This document shows, piece by piece, positions 1 through 12,509 of a DNA stretch of 64,000 nt; within the stretch, counting starts at the first letter, position 1; each line of letters begins with the position of its first letter. Both the position numbers and the translations under genes were made by a program. Location: positions 124,001 to 188,000 of the forward strand of contig RSEE01000091.1 in assembly GCA_003971905.1 (NCBI GenBank). The letters are read 5' to 3'. This DNA is from Moniliella sp. 'wahieum' (Eukaryota; Basidiomycota; Moniliellomycetes; Moniliellales; Moniliellaceae). A model generated the notes under the pieces. The model did not search any database. It saw nothing but the letters and a program-made list of their open reading frames with translations, and was not told where the DNA came from.

Positions 1-2490
1 CAACTAGTTGTGTTATGTGGCCCTGCATGTGTTTCTCGTTCTTAGGCTACACTACCACCGCAAGGGCGACTGCATCTTTCTAATGATACTGGGTTCAATA
101 TGAGGTCTCGTTTTGTCGTCCACTAATCCATAGTTCATTCTTCCGTCGCATATGTTACCGTGCAAGCAGGTGATATTACTTCAAAATGGTCACTCCTCTG
201 GGGCAACAGCTTTGTTTTCTGGATTCACGACGACAGAACTCCTAATCGCAAGGGAAATGCAGAAGTTGTTGTCCTTCACGATCATCATGCTATCCTCTTC
301 CGAACTCCGATTTATGCCTTTGTACAAGATTTGTCGCTGATGAGAGCGTAATGTAGCGAAGCTATATGGAAACACTAGAGTCCCAACATTTCATCGCATG
401 GCACAGGGTTGGACTACATTACACTGCACGATTCCAATGCAGCCCATTACAAGGTGTGAGTCATTGACTAGAAGAGGAATCCCAGACGTGAACGACTGCT
501 ATATGATTGGAAGTGGGCATTGAACCCTTTTTTGACATTGGGTTCATATGACGGGCCTTGGTCACCTGATTAGTTACAATGGGGTGGGAGGGGGCATATT
601 ATCGGTCAAGGCATGAAGAACAAGCGTCTATCCCATTTCTGTGGCTATTCTTTGGGTCATGCCGTACAGTTTGTGCATAGATCTTTAGACCACTAGCAGT
701 TGACAATTAGGCGGGTGTTCGCTGACACTAGCATCCAGATGATTTCTTAACGCACCGCTGCTGGTATTATATCCCCCGGTGTACACATCACGCTCACGGA
801 AACAAGCCCAGTTCTATCAGGACTGTAGTCGAGGCAAAGAATGAAAGGAAACGGGGAAATGTGGATCGATGTTGGTAGTCACAGCAATTTCCCAGGATCA
901 TAAAACTGGTCCACTTGTACATCACGCTGTGAAATCTCCCGCGCCTGCTAAAATAGTAGCCACAGTTTCACGATTGAACGTAAAAGTACATAACTCACCA
1001 TATGTATTCCATCAACCACAGGATGCGGCCTTACTCATTCACCTAAGGGGGCGCCCCACCCATCCTACGTTGTTCTTGCATTTCCCCTCCGGTTACATTT
1101 ATCTTTCGCTTGTCTACTACCTCCGCTACTTCATACTCTCCTTGCTCTAGTTTGAACGCGAATATTCAACGATTGATTTTCAACCAACAAGGCGAACGAA
1201 AGTGAATGACTAATGTGCCGGACACCTAGTGGTGGACCATCTCGATACAAACACGCCGTTCCTTTTCTGCGCCGCGCTCGGGCATATCACAATCTCCACC
1301 GGTGTAACCACTGATGATAACCAATTTTGGCATATTTTAAGAGTGTCTCTCAGGATATGGTCTGGTAATCTTCCCAATGATCTTAGGTCTGTTAATCCAT
1401 AATCCATGCCACTACCCCTTGTCAGATGCTTTCTCTTCATGACATGTATGTCAGATCGTACGTGTTATAGATGGAGTGCACAAGCTGACGTCGGTTCTAC
1501 CACTCCCCTGACGACGGCCAAAACTGGGATTGAGTGCCATGCTTGTATTAATGGTCCAAAGACGATATCAATCCCCGTCTGTCCTAAACAGAAGTTAAGT
1601 GAGGTGCTCGAAAACCAATCTAGATCTCCTTGATGAGTATTTGGTCGTCAGGGACATCCAAGCGTATTTGGACGCTCGCAGCTGTATTCAACCACATCGC
1701 TATGATCAACCCTTGTATAAACCGTGGTAGGCCAACTATAGCAGCATGATGAGTGGCTAACAGGATCTGCAAAAGAGGATGAGACGATTCGAAAAAGTCG
1801 AATAAGCGACACACCAATGAATGTGGCTGAGAAAGCCTTGGAAATGAAGGTGGGGGTAGAGAGGTATGGAGCGAGTTAGACTAGGAGTCGAGATAGCACA
1901 AAGACGGGTAGTGAGTCAGGAGGCTTTTGAAGCCATGAAAACGTGGGAGAACCTCCGGAGACAAGCCGCCACAGTCGCGGTTGAGCTCTTTACATCTCAT
2001 CCCCGCCCGCCGCGGATTGGTAACCCCGGTGACAACATCCCGCTAACGAGCGAGAACGGGATGACAGATAAAAGAGTGAGATGCAAACTCACAAATTCCC
2101 AGTATTCATACAGAGAGAAAAGGTGTTAAGAAAGCCATGAACGCGGTCGCGACGAGATGGGTGGTCACTATCGGGCTCATCTTCTCGGCGGCAGCGTAAC
2201 TTCGGGTTATGGCCCGTAGCCACCGCAGAAAGGGTGTAAAGAGATGGTGGGGTCACAGCGGGTGGGACCTGGAACGGCCGACGGCATGGACCCGTAATGC
2301 GCGAACATTGCCCGTGAGTGAACAGGTCGTTCAAGTGGGTGGCCATTCAACTGAGCCAGGCGGTAATTGGCCTTACTGAGCCAGACCACCATCTGGTATG
2401 GGTCGCAGACGGTCAAGAGGTTCTTGCCAGCAGAGTCGAGCTTGGGCGCCACTACTCGAACCAATGTGTGGGGGAAAGACCGGGGAACGC
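1..2490. other. Region without a recognisable gene
   Basis: Both strands carry only short open frames (under about 100 codons) with no family motif, no consistent codon bias and no chain of frames joined by plausible introns. I see no RNA gene, transposon ends or tandem repeat. The nearest supported gene is the minus-strand amidase further right. Confidence 0.5.
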
Positions 2491-2499
2491 GATGATTCA

Positions 2500-3250
2500 T
2501 CAAAAAGGCTGCACCTCGGGGCCAGGTTCACCATTCCCGCCTCGAGTCCTACCCATGCGAGGCGCCATAGTATGAGTTGTAGAGAGGGTCGGCAACGCGT
2601 ACAAGACAATGGCCGAAAAAGATCTCTTCCGAAACCATGTGGGCATGACCGGAGAAAGTGCTGTTCCATGAGAAGCAAACGCCATCAAGAAGCAACCCTG
2701 GTGGCGCGGGGAGGAAGATAAGTCCAACATGTGGAACAAGAGCGCGGCGCGCATGCCGTAGTCCTTCACCTTATTCACTGCAATATCATCCGTATTAACG
2801 CTAGAATTGTATGGCGTGGAATAGACTCTGTGGGGTAATGCTGCCAGACTAAAAGAACTGTGCAGTTCCGGAGAGGTGAAGAACTTAACTGTGCTGGTGG
2901 CATTGGCCATGCATAGCTAGTCGAAATTTTTGTGCACAATCTTGTGGGCCTTGCCCACCTTGCATTTGTACGTAGTCCTCACATATCTATCCGGAACCTT
3001 GTTACCAGCGTTTTCGATTAGCTATGTGGTGATGTTCCTAGGTGGGCGAAACGCTTGATGATCAGAGGCGTAATACAGAGCCTCTCGATAACCGATCCAG
3101 ATTCCACGTTCGGTACCAAAGCAGTTGCAATAAATTCAGAAGATTCATCCCGGATATCCCGGCTCCATTCTATCTCCGAACGAGGAGCGTACTAGTCTGC
3201 AGGATATATCGTTCGTCTGGCCATGATGAGAATTTGAACTATGGTTACTC
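2500..3250 (-). pseudogene. Possible decayed or frame-broken coding region, unknown family
   Basis: On the minus strand a run of overlapping frames gives protein-like peptides, including a basic stretch RTTYKCKVGKAHKIVHKNFD (about 2925-2985) followed by a 136-codon open frame (2500-2910). The frame changes several times and two in-frame stops interrupt it. I do not recognise the family. The stretch may be a fossil gene, or chance open frame in moderately GC-rich DNA. Nothing around it suggests a role. Confidence 0.18.
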
Positions 3251-3706
3251 GTTTAGGCGGGATTGGACAATATGGGGAGCATCTTGAATTGGATGAGGAC
3301 AGTTGGTCCCACTTTCTGGTAGACCGCTGCAACAAAAGTCGGTGCCATGGACATATATGCATTGACTGCTGTTAGAGATGCATACTTGTCGCAGCCTCTG
3401 GCACGGCATTTTCCTGTGGAATGAGAGGGATGTGGACTTAGGATTAAACGGAACTCTGGAGAGAAAACGAGGGAAGCAGAGCAGCGGGCGGGTCGTTCAG
3501 CAGAGATTGGTCGAGCGTGGGGAAGAGCAGTCCTCCAGGGTGATGGAAGGGTTGGGGTGGGGGTAAAGGTACTGACACCAGTGAAGGCGACATACATGAT
3601 GTGTACGTGGTGATGGGGGCGTGCATGGGGAAAAAAAGTAGGGTGCAGACTTGCGAGGCCGCTAGCGTTGACCTTTGGAATAAGATAACTTGCTTTTAAC
3701 GTCGTC

Positions 3707-4771
3707 TCACGATTGATCCAAAGGTGCCGAAACGAGCAGTACTCCTTCTTCCCGTCCTCCCAGACAATCCAACAGTACCGGCCGGCCCTGGCGCGGATCC
3801 ATTGTGAACACGCTGGAACTACCTGCGAACGTGGTGCCCTTTTCGTGTCCCACTCGATCACATGCGACGACAATGGTGCTGCGATCCGAGGTGGGATCCG
3901 GGTGCGGGTCCGGGTCTGTGCTCCAGAGAGGCGTGCAGCGCCAAGCCCAGTAGTTGATCGTAGACGTGCTGGGCATGGAGCGGGAGGGTGGATCGTGCTT
4001 GTCTGCAGTGTCGTGGTGGTGGGGCCAACATCGAGAGGATGGACTTCGTCTTGGGGCATGGCCCAGGCCATGGGGACAGCCAGGATATGAGCGTGCGTGC
4101 ACACTAGCGGCATAGCGCGCCAGCTCAAAAGATTCGAACGGCGCGGTAAACTCATAGGGATTCATGTCCATGCAAATGCCGACGGCAAGACGGCCAATGT
4201 CCAAGTCGATGCACTGAAACCCAGGGCCACGGCTGGACCAGTGCTTGTCATCGTCGTAGAGAAAGTGCTTGGTGAACACATGCAGTACCTTCCCTTTCCG
4301 ATCAACCAACAGCGCGGCATTGTACAGCCACTCGGTCGGCACAGGGTCAGGGGTAGGTGGTGGTGGATCTGATCCACAGGGCGAGAATCAGAGGGGCGCT
4401 GACGCCGACGCTCGGGGACCAACTCTGTGTTGCAGAGCGACACGCAAAACCAATGAACATACGAGTGGAGACGCGTGGCGAGCGTCCGGGCAAGAGACAA
4501 GGTGGGTTGATTGGAAGACGCAGCCGCATCGGTAGGCATCGGTTCGAGGACAGACTCGATATCTGCCCGACCCGAGAACTTGTAGCCGCCCAATGCCATC
4601 TCTGGAAGGACGAGCAAGTCGACCTGCCCAGGCCGGGAGATGTCAGCGTCCTGAAGCAGCTGCTGGACGCGTGCTGCGCTTTGATGAGGGGAGGCAAACG
4701 TGGGCGCGAGCTGGACAGCTGCGATGCGTGCCTGGGGGGGTGGGGCGCGGTGGTGGGGGCAAGCGAGGCAT
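3707..4771 (-). CDS. NTA1: NTA1-type protein N-terminal amidase (nitrilase superfamily)
   Basis: Predicted to deamidate N-terminal Asn/Gln so that the protein enters the Arg/N-degron pathway. The start of the fold reads RIAAVQLAP near 4735. The nitrilase Glu-Lys-Cys triad is visible: Glu in LVLPEMALGGYKFSG, Lys in HVFTKHFLYDDDKHW, Cys in LAVGICMDMNPYEF. The C-terminal part has VVACDRVGHEKGTTFAGSS and then LLDCLGGREEGVLLVSA, ending at LDQS and a stop at 3707. The PYEF after the catalytic Cys is typical of NTA1 rather than bacterial nitrilases. The segments lie in different frames: the N-terminal motif, the Lys/Cys segment and the C-terminus each shift by one base. The start is uncertain; the ATG at 4771 (MPRLPP) leads into the fold only after a shift in a C run. 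It is separate from the SPX gene on the same strand. Confidence 0.85.
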
Positions 4772-5723
4772 GGCGCGGGGGGGGCAGGAAACAGCGTGTG
4801 GCCGGAGAGCGGAGGGGAGGGAACGAGGAGCGCAGACAGAGCGAGTGCAAACGAGTGCGCCGGGGACCATAGGCAGCTGGCCGGGACTCGAATGAGTTTG
4901 GTGGTGATGGGTACAAGCCACGCCGCCGGGTGCTAAATTACATCAGGTTCGACCAGTGGCGGCCGGCACCGGATCCAAACCCTAGCACCGCGCACCAAAT
5001 GGGTTTAAACGTGCTAAACCAGCGCGTTCTTGGTGCGAGACGCTGCCGCCCAGACCTACGCAGGTAGAACGTGAGCTGATGATATACTACAGTTGTAGTG
5101 CAGCAAGCACAGCACATACCAGTTCGTTACGTGACCCATGGTCCCATGGAATGCTACCCTCCTCAAGCACAAGAGGGTCCAAGACGCAATCCATGTGGGT
5201 GCGCACGTCCCTGTCCCACTGCATGAACCCTTGCCTGACGGAGCTAGTAGGTCTACGCGTACGCGTGACGCGGGCTGAGCTGGTTTGTCTGAGATCGGAG
5301 CGTATACCCATCATACAATCCATATGGACTCCAAGCTCCATTATCGAAACGGAGCCCGGAGCCCGGAGCCCGGAGCCGGGAGCCCTTTACATGTAAGACC
5401 TGGAACGTGACAACCTGGAAACCTGACAACCTGGACAACTGACAACCTGACCGCGGGGGGGCAAGAGAGTGGAGGTTGGACTTGTGCAAAAGGGGGAACC
5501 GGGTATGATAGGCTTGAGGGGGGGGGGCGGTACCCGTGTATAGTAGCGAGAAGCAAAGTTACCCTACCCTTGAAGCTTGACCGTGAGCTGTGCCGGTGAG
5601 GACTGAGGCCGGGAGAGGGGTACGGGGACTACAAGTGGCCAGAAAAGCAAAATGAAACGGCCCAAAAAGAAAGAGAAAGAGAAAGAAAAAAGAACTGGTA
5701 CAGTTACAGGTACAGTTAAAGAG
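4772..5723. other. Intergenic region with short tandem repeats
   Basis: This holds the upstream region of the amidase gene and the downstream region of the SPX-RING gene. It contains a tandem GAGCCCG-type repeat (about 5351-5384), a following stretch of ACCTGACAACCTGGA-like repeats (5399-5455), an 8-9 nt G run near 5520 and an AAAGAGAAAG purine tract (5665-5690). No gene is evident. Confidence 0.6.
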
Positions 5724-8340
5724 TTACATGACGAGGCACTGGTTATCGTTAAGTCCCAACTCTTTCCGTTCCTCTTGTTTTCGATCACGTTCGTTCTCGC
5801 GATCTTTGGCGCGGACTTCGCGTGGGAACCAAACTTGGAGTAAGTTGGTCATGGCCGTATCGAGATTGCGTTCGCCTGCTGAACCAACGGCGTCGGGGCG
5901 CGGCAGAGCGGGCAGGCGGTCGACCTTGTTTTTGAACTTGACCAAACACCGAAGAACAAAACAAGTGCTGGCAGCCAGTCGGATCGGGCGCCAGGCCACA
6001 TCGAGACAAATCGACACAGGAATAGTCGTCGAGCGAAGGTAAGATAGGCATCAGTTGATCAGTCATCACGAAAATAAAAGTGAGCCAACGATTCGCTTTC
6101 TTTGCCAGTCGCACTCAACATGCCTCCTGGCCCTGTGAGCGGAAGGAGAGCTTCGAGCGACGGGACGCACGTCGCAATGGGCGCTAGCGCTCGTGCTCGC
6201 CCGCCCGCCCATTCAGCCCCAGTGGGCACGATACCTCCGCCCCCGTCGAGCGCGGGCATGTGCGCCGTCAGCCCAGGCGCTTTTTTCCCCTTTCGCCGTA
6301 ACAGACGAGGGAGCTTTTGAACGTCCAGCTGGGACTGGGACTCGCATCGAGGTGAGGGGTTGGCGGTTGCCAGAAGCGAGTCTGGGGGCAATGACGCAGA
6401 TACAACACCTGCCTCTCCCTCCTGCTCCGGCTCCACCTGGAAAACCGTACGGTCATGTTCGTGTTGCGCCATGAAAGCGCGCAGCCCCGTGCCGGCAGTC
6501 AAGGCGGTACGTTTGTCGTGTTTCTTGAGAATCTTGCGTGCTGCCTCGAGGTTGAGTCGCTGGTACTTTTTCACATCGAGCAACGCCACGTTGAGGGTCA
6601 AAAAGTCGGTCAAGGCCTGTGCCGAGCGGGGGGACAACTTTTCTTCCTGCCGCACCTCGGTGAAGGTAGTCGTACTCCCGACGTCAGGTAGGCCATGCAA
6701 GCTGGATGCGACCTGAGCGGTACCGGCCTCTGCACCCGAGGGCGGTGGTAACACATCCTTCGTCGCTACGCGGGAGGGCGTGATGGGACCCTGGAGCCAG
6801 CCACGACGGTAGAGTTGGTTGGCAAACCCAATCAGCCGACGCTCCGATTCGTCCGCATCCAGTTCCCCGATCCTTCTCGCGTGTTGATTCAAACACTTGC
6901 AAGTCGGTGTACAGCTGGAAGATGGCGCGCCAAGTGTAGAGGTCCGATTGGGCTCCGTAGGGGGAGCTGGCTTGCGCAATGGCTTTGGTCAAGCGTTCGG
7001 TGGCGGTGACAAACTCGGTGCGTTGCAGTGCCTGTACACTCTGCACTGCCACCAGGGCCGAAGTGAATAGGGTCAGGAACAGTTCGTCTGCTACGAGAGG
7101 GATCGTCATCTCCCTCACGCGCACGCGCCGGTCGTGCGGACCAGTTGCTGTTCTTCTCGAATTCGTACCGGGGTGAGGAGATGGGGAGCTGCTGGAATGC
7201 CAGCGGGGGTGGTGTGAAATTGGGAGGGGGTCGAGGAGAACTTCTCATCACTTGTACTGGATGGCAGGCGAGACTGTGGATACTGTGGAGGGGGAGAGGG
7301 GACGACGTTGTGTAAAGCAGGGAGTCGGCACAACCCGTCTGGCGCATGGTCCATCTCCGAATCGCCTTCCCAGTCGGCCTCAGCGCCGGGCTCGCAATAC
7401 GCCTGGTGTGTTGCCATAGCGAGGTGGTAGCGACACGCCGCGTGGACCGGCCACGTCGGCCCTCCTCGTCCGTGGCAGGCAACTCGCGCACCAAAGCACG
7501 TGGAGAAGCGGTGGAAGGTACGGCCTCCATCGTTTCGTTGTCCATCCCTTCGTCTTCGTCCGACGAAGTGACAGGCGACTCGATTGTAATGCGAATACGA
7601 GGGATGGGATGTTCGGTAGTACCGCCCAACTCGTAGGCGGCATGGGCTCGGCGTCCCTCACTGCCCTCGACCCAATCGGTCTGGTCCATCACCACTTCCT
7701 CCACCTCCTCCCTCCTCCTCGTCGCAATCCCGCCGCTCGCGGCGGCAGCCGAGCGGTACGGATGAGGGTCAGGCGCATCGCATACGCTGGTTTGGACGCG
7801 GGACCAAGAGCAAGAAGTTGGTCGTGTGCTGGCCCAGCTGCTGTGAAGCTGCGACGAGGAGGCAGAGTAGTGGGTGGGAGGGGGCGAAGCGCCGCTGTCG
7901 GTAGCGGAGAAGCGTGAGGATCGGTCTTCGGGTCGAAGGGAGCGGTCGCGATGGTGGGCGGAATGGGAAGGGACTCGAGCCAGTCTTTGGCGCTGCTGCG
8001 TGCGGGGTGTGGGGCACCGGCGGGGAGCGCGGCGTGCTGGTGAGCATCCGCAAGTGGCGCAGATGCCGAGGCAGGAGACACATGGGAAGGGGCAGGGGCA
8101 GAGGCAGGCGCAGGCGCAGGCGAAGACGCAGGCGGAGTGGATGTGTTGGGCGTCCTTGATGCGCTGCTGCTCCACCAGCAGCTCGCGCAGCACGGCGGCC
8201 GACAGCCCCAGGGACTCGAGCTCGGCCACGACGCCGTTGATGAGTTTTTTGAGCTGCTTGTACTCGATGGCGCCGCGGCGCCAGCGCTCGGGGAAGGAGG
8301 GGGAGGCAATGGTCTCCTGGTAGGACTTGCCGAACTTCAT
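5724..8340 (-). CDS. SPX domain and RING finger protein, probable E3 ubiquitin ligase
   Basis: The N-terminus is a clear SPX helix: MKFGKSYQETIASP, then EYKQLKKLINGVVAE, with the lysines that in SPX domains bind inositol pyrophosphates. A long low-complexity Pro/Ala/Ser and acidic insert follows. The SPX C-terminal helices appear at about 6500-6640, with DVKKYQRLNLEAARKILKKH. The C-terminal third holds a C3HC4 RING spread over two frames: Cys-x2-Cys in SICLDVAW, GCQHLFC, LRCLVKFKNK, and a CPLCRA reading near 5900. It ends at NQCLVM. The SPX-RING architecture is known in fungi and suggests phosphate-responsive ubiquitylation. At least four 1-nt breaks fall in this gene, three inside the RING in runs of C, G or T. 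They restore a full RING when each is allowed for, so I favour sequence error over loss of function. Confidence 0.82.
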
Positions 8341-9341
8341 CGCGGCATGAGGCGGTGGTGGGGAGGGGGTGGGTGGATGCGGGAGGGAAAGGGGGTTGCA
8401 AGGCGAGCAAGGGGTTACGGGTTAAGCCACATGGCCTGGGGGCGACCGAGTGGTAATGCCGCCTGCCGCCTGCCCTGCACTGCGCCGGCTGTGCTGAGAA
8501 ACAGCGCTCTGGTCTGAGTTCTGAGTCGGCAGTACTCCGCAGCGGGTTTGGATGGCGGGGTAGGGTTGGGCGGCTGCGGCTGCCGCGGCCCATCACCGCG
8601 TGGGTGCGGGCTCATGCATCCGACTGCCCACACTGCTGCGGTGCAGTGGCGTGTCACACGACCTGCATGCAGCCCCTGCGCTGGATGCAGGGGCTGCTAG
8701 CATGCACGCAACATGCTGCGTGCCTGGCCGGTAGGAACAATAATTAATAACCGCTGCCCTGCGCCACACCCCCGGCTCTCGCCCCGTGCCTGTGCCTGCC
8801 CGCCGCCCTGGGCCGCGGGAGGCGCCACGCGGCGCACCCATGCACTTCTGTCGTCGTCATTGACATTGGCCCCTTTGACGTCATATACGTTGTGACATGT
8901 GACAGCGCCTGCAACGGTATGGGAAAGGAGACGGAAAGCGACACAGCGGGTCAGGAAGCGAGGCGAAGAAGAGCAATAAGTACGTTTGCTACTACTACTA
9001 GTAGTCTATAGTCTGCCCTTGGTCATCCGTTCAACGTTCATGCACACTGTAGGCCGATCAATCCTACAACCTCTCACTGATTATAGCAACAAAGACGGGA
9101 TGCTAAAAGGAATGCATGAGAATGTGTAAGCAGTCTTCATGGTGGCGGCACAATAAAAGTCAAAGGGTAAGGGTAGCATTCTCAGCGCCTTCTTCATAGA
9201 CCAGAAGACACACATCAGTGTTCGCCAGAGGATCAAAAACACATGAAAACCCGCGAGAGTCCAATAGTAAAAGGTCCATCACATCATGTAGAAACTTGAA
9301 AGCCCCACATATGGGCCACAGAACAAGGAGGAAACTCAAAA
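8341..9341. other. Intergenic region, upstream of the SPX-RING gene
   Basis: GC-rich promoter side of the SPX gene, followed by an AT-richer part. There is a short inverted repeat around 8668-8696 (TGCAGCCCCTGC and its near-complement). A TGACATGTGAC element lies at 8891-8904; related elements occur in other intergenic regions of the window. No coding or RNA gene is seen. Confidence 0.5.
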
Positions 9342-12300
9342 CTAGGCTTCCTGTACCTCGGTGTGCGGGGGGCGTGCGCGCTCAAGGATCCCCAAGGGCT
9401 GGGTCGAAGCATCACCAAGTGGAGGGACGGCGGGCAAATTCTTCCCGGGACTCATTTGATCTTGAGCAGCCGTTGCGACCTCACCATCAGAGGGGGCCAG
9501 AGGAGCCATATTGGGTAGGGGACCAGCAGGCGGACCAGCAGGCGGACCCAGGCGGACCAGCAGGTGGACCAGGAGGAAGTCCGCCTGGCCCCACACCCGC
9601 GCGAGCGGCTTTACGCATCTGGATAGCATTCTTTGTTCGCGCCAAACGAGCAAAGGAAAGAGGGCGAGGAGAAGGATGAGCCAAGAGACCAAGATGATCC
9701 AGCTGATGAAAATATCGATGCCTTTCCCCTGGGAGTAGAGCAAGACGAGAAACGCTTTGCGCAAGTTATAAAAGGGCATGGCGTATGAGATGCGGTAAAA
9801 GTGTTGAGCATCGGGATTGGGTACCCGGCTCCCGAAACGTTGAGGATGACAAGGAAGAGCAGTCCAAACGCCACGAATTTAGGTCCGAGGACCTGCAGGG
9901 CCACCTCGGTGCACAGACCGAGGACCATCATGCCCGTGTACATGATGGCAAAAAAGGCAAAGAACCCACCCGCACCGTATCCCCGGAAAGAAACGTGGAA
10001 CGGGAGGTTGACCAAACTAAAGAGAAACGCTACCAAGAAGTTGGTGGCAAGAGGGATGAGCAAGCGCAGCAAGAGCAAGTGCTTGAACTTGAGAAAGGGA
10101 AGAATCGGTTGCCGAGCACCAAAGAGGGCCATGGTAATGTTGAATGCCAAAAGCAAAAGATAGATCAACCCGACAAATGTGGTGGCAACCGTGACGGATT
10201 GATCAAACGGATTGACGTCAATCTCGGAAAAGTCAACTGCGTGACCAATCGTCTGAGGCGAAGCGAGGGCCAAGTTGATATTGTTCCGTAATGTCGCATT
10301 GTCATTGTCGGCTACCCTGTTGCTGAGCCAAGTGGCAGTGATGTTCAAGTTGAGCGCATTCATACTCTCGACCAAAATCTTTTTGGTGGGGCTACACAAC
10401 ATTTCCTTGGACGGCTTGGTAGTTGCGTGCAGTGGCGTACCAGATGGTCACTACATCTTGGGGTTCCCATGTGCCATTGCCAGTTGTTTGAGCATCAAGC
10501 AGAGCGGTGTTGTTGCATTGTCCATAATTTGAACGATGATCCAAGCCTTTGGTCGGTCTTGAGGGCTTTAATGATACTGTCGTTGTCGGGGAGCACGCAC
10601 CGTGAACACGGCTCCCAATGGAGACGTTCGGTTTTGGACTTGTTATCACTATTCAGAAAAGCGTTTTCGAATGTAGAACCAATCTGGTAGTGGGGGGGAT
10701 CGCCGTTGATCACGAATCCGACCAGCTCGCGACTGGTGAGCTTGTACAACGATCCCCACTGTTGCGTGTACATGGGAGTGTCAGCTTTCACATTTCCCAC
10801 AAGAGATAATAAACAACAGTACCAAGACGAAGCGTATGCCCACTGAAAAGGAGATGATACTTACAAAGATGGGCACGATGCCCCAAACGACAACGATGGA
10901 AAGAACAGCAATGAATGGTAGGTAGCCATTGAAGATAGGGCGGAAAAGAGGGCGTAACTTGGGTCGAACAAGTCATGACTACCAAATTCAAGAGGTGGTT
11001 TCCCTCCAGGTGGGCCGCGGGGGGGAGGGCCTATCAAGGGACCTCCTGAAGGCCAACAGGCTTGCTATCCGACATCGACCTCTTGTGCCCTGCGGGGCTA
11101 CCAGGGTGGCCATACTAGACCGATGGGCTGACATGAACGACTTGGTATTGGTGCCCGGGTCCAGGAGAGAGGCGAGAGATTTGCGGTGAGAATCGACCAG
11201 GGTGGCCGTTGAGGCCCGAGCATGAATGACGGAAGAACGGAGCAACCCTCTGGACTCGGTTGGCGTTGACACACCAGACCCGGAACGGGAAGTGAGTCCA
11301 ATAAGAGGAAGATTGGTTGGATCTCCCTCACTTTGTTGGGGAGGGGGAGTTCCCGCCTCTTGCGGGAGAAAGTAGGAGACGCGCCTTGATGAACGCGGTG
11401 TTGCATTGGAAGTTGACGAAGTTATTTAGCAAGCGCAGACGCTTGCTGTGCCTGAGTATTCACCAACGCATCACGCAGGGCATCAGCGGCGTGACTGTTG
11501 ATCGCCGTAGCACTCGGTACTTCTGGCACGGTTGAAGGATGGAGGCCTATAGGTGAATCGAGATTGTTTACCGCCCAAACATTGCTGGTCGAGTCCGTTG
11601 TGGCGGAAGGCGATCGTTCAAAGGTGACGGAAGCTGGTGTTGGTTCGAAAAGACTCCTTCGGATCCTTCCATGAGGTGCGGCTTAGATTGTTCATAGTGA
11701 ATCCGAGAAAGAGCAGCGCTTTCTTCGGTAGGCCGCTCAGACGGTGGTAGATCGTAGTACTTCCCAGTCTGTGTCCATGTGTGTGGGCCAGCATGCGAGG
11801 TGGGCCAAGTCGCCAAAAAGCCAGACGATCTGGTCCTAGGAGAAGAGCTCCCTGACGGTACGAGTGGTACATTTCCCACACCGATGTGAGAAATGCGTTG
11901 GGCAATTGGCTCGCTGTACTCAAATCCCACCTCGGCAGTTTCTTGCTGGGCGTCCGAGGATGACGATTGCACCGTCTTCAATTGAGGAAGGATGGACCAT
12001 ATCGGCATGGCAGTCGCAGGAGACGGATGAGTCACTGCTGATTCAAGTGACAAGTCCTCAATCGCCGAGGTGGGCGCTAGAGAAAAGCGTCGTGGAGAGA
12101 GGGGTTCTGGTCCATGGACATAATCGACATGGAGATCGGCCGTCTGGATGGCCAGCAGACGAGCTGGATCTTGTTGCGACTGCCGCAGGGTTCCGGATCA
12201 GGCGTTTCAGGGAAAGAGGCGGGCACAAGCTGATCTCTTATCTCATTGACCGCCGAGCGCGATGACGAAGCAGAAGGGTGGGAAGACAGTGCTGTGAGCG

Positions 12301-12509
12301 GCACCCCACGGCACCGGGGGTGCGAGGTCAGGTTCCTCCGCCATAGCAGTGGAGTGGACCGGGCGGGGAGTGTTGGTCGTGCTGCTGGTGACGGTGGTAG
12401 TGGAGGAGGAGGATGAGTGCTGGTGACCATGGGCCCGCTGGACCGCTGCGGACAGACTGGCAAGCGGTGACGACGCAGAATCAGAGGGAAGGGGTGCTGG
12501 ACGGGACAT
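9342..12509 (-). CDS. DUF3533 (SNG1-type) multi-pass membrane protein
   Basis: The C-terminal half matches the DUF3533/SNG1 family (nitrosoguanidine-resistance type, distantly ABC-2-like). It has an early membrane segment (about 10820-10960), an extracellular loop with WGSLYKLTSRELVGFVI and NITATWLSNR, then five or so hydrophobic helices, for example TTFVGLIYLLLLAFNITMAL, FFAFFAIMYTGMMVLGL and DIFISWIILVSWLILLLAL. The tail is Pro/Gly-rich (PAGPPAGP, from a short GGCGGACCAGCA repeat at 9530-9580). The N-terminus is an unusually long Ser/Thr/Pro-rich extension starting MSRPAPLPSDSAS at 12509 and running through about 11570, with internal frame breaks. A 3' splice site and several frame shifts are needed to join the parts. 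The family acts in plasma-membrane lipid or drug tolerance in yeast; the role here is inferred. Confidence 0.72.

Noticed and set aside
3253..4155. Minus-strand open frame of 300 codons
   Set aside because: It overlaps the amidase C-terminus in another frame. The amidase reading has the conserved motifs. The part below 3707 has no motif.
5351..5455. CRISPR-like array
   Set aside because: The units are 7-14 nt, without spacers of uniform length, in a eukaryotic intergenic region; simple tandem repeats.
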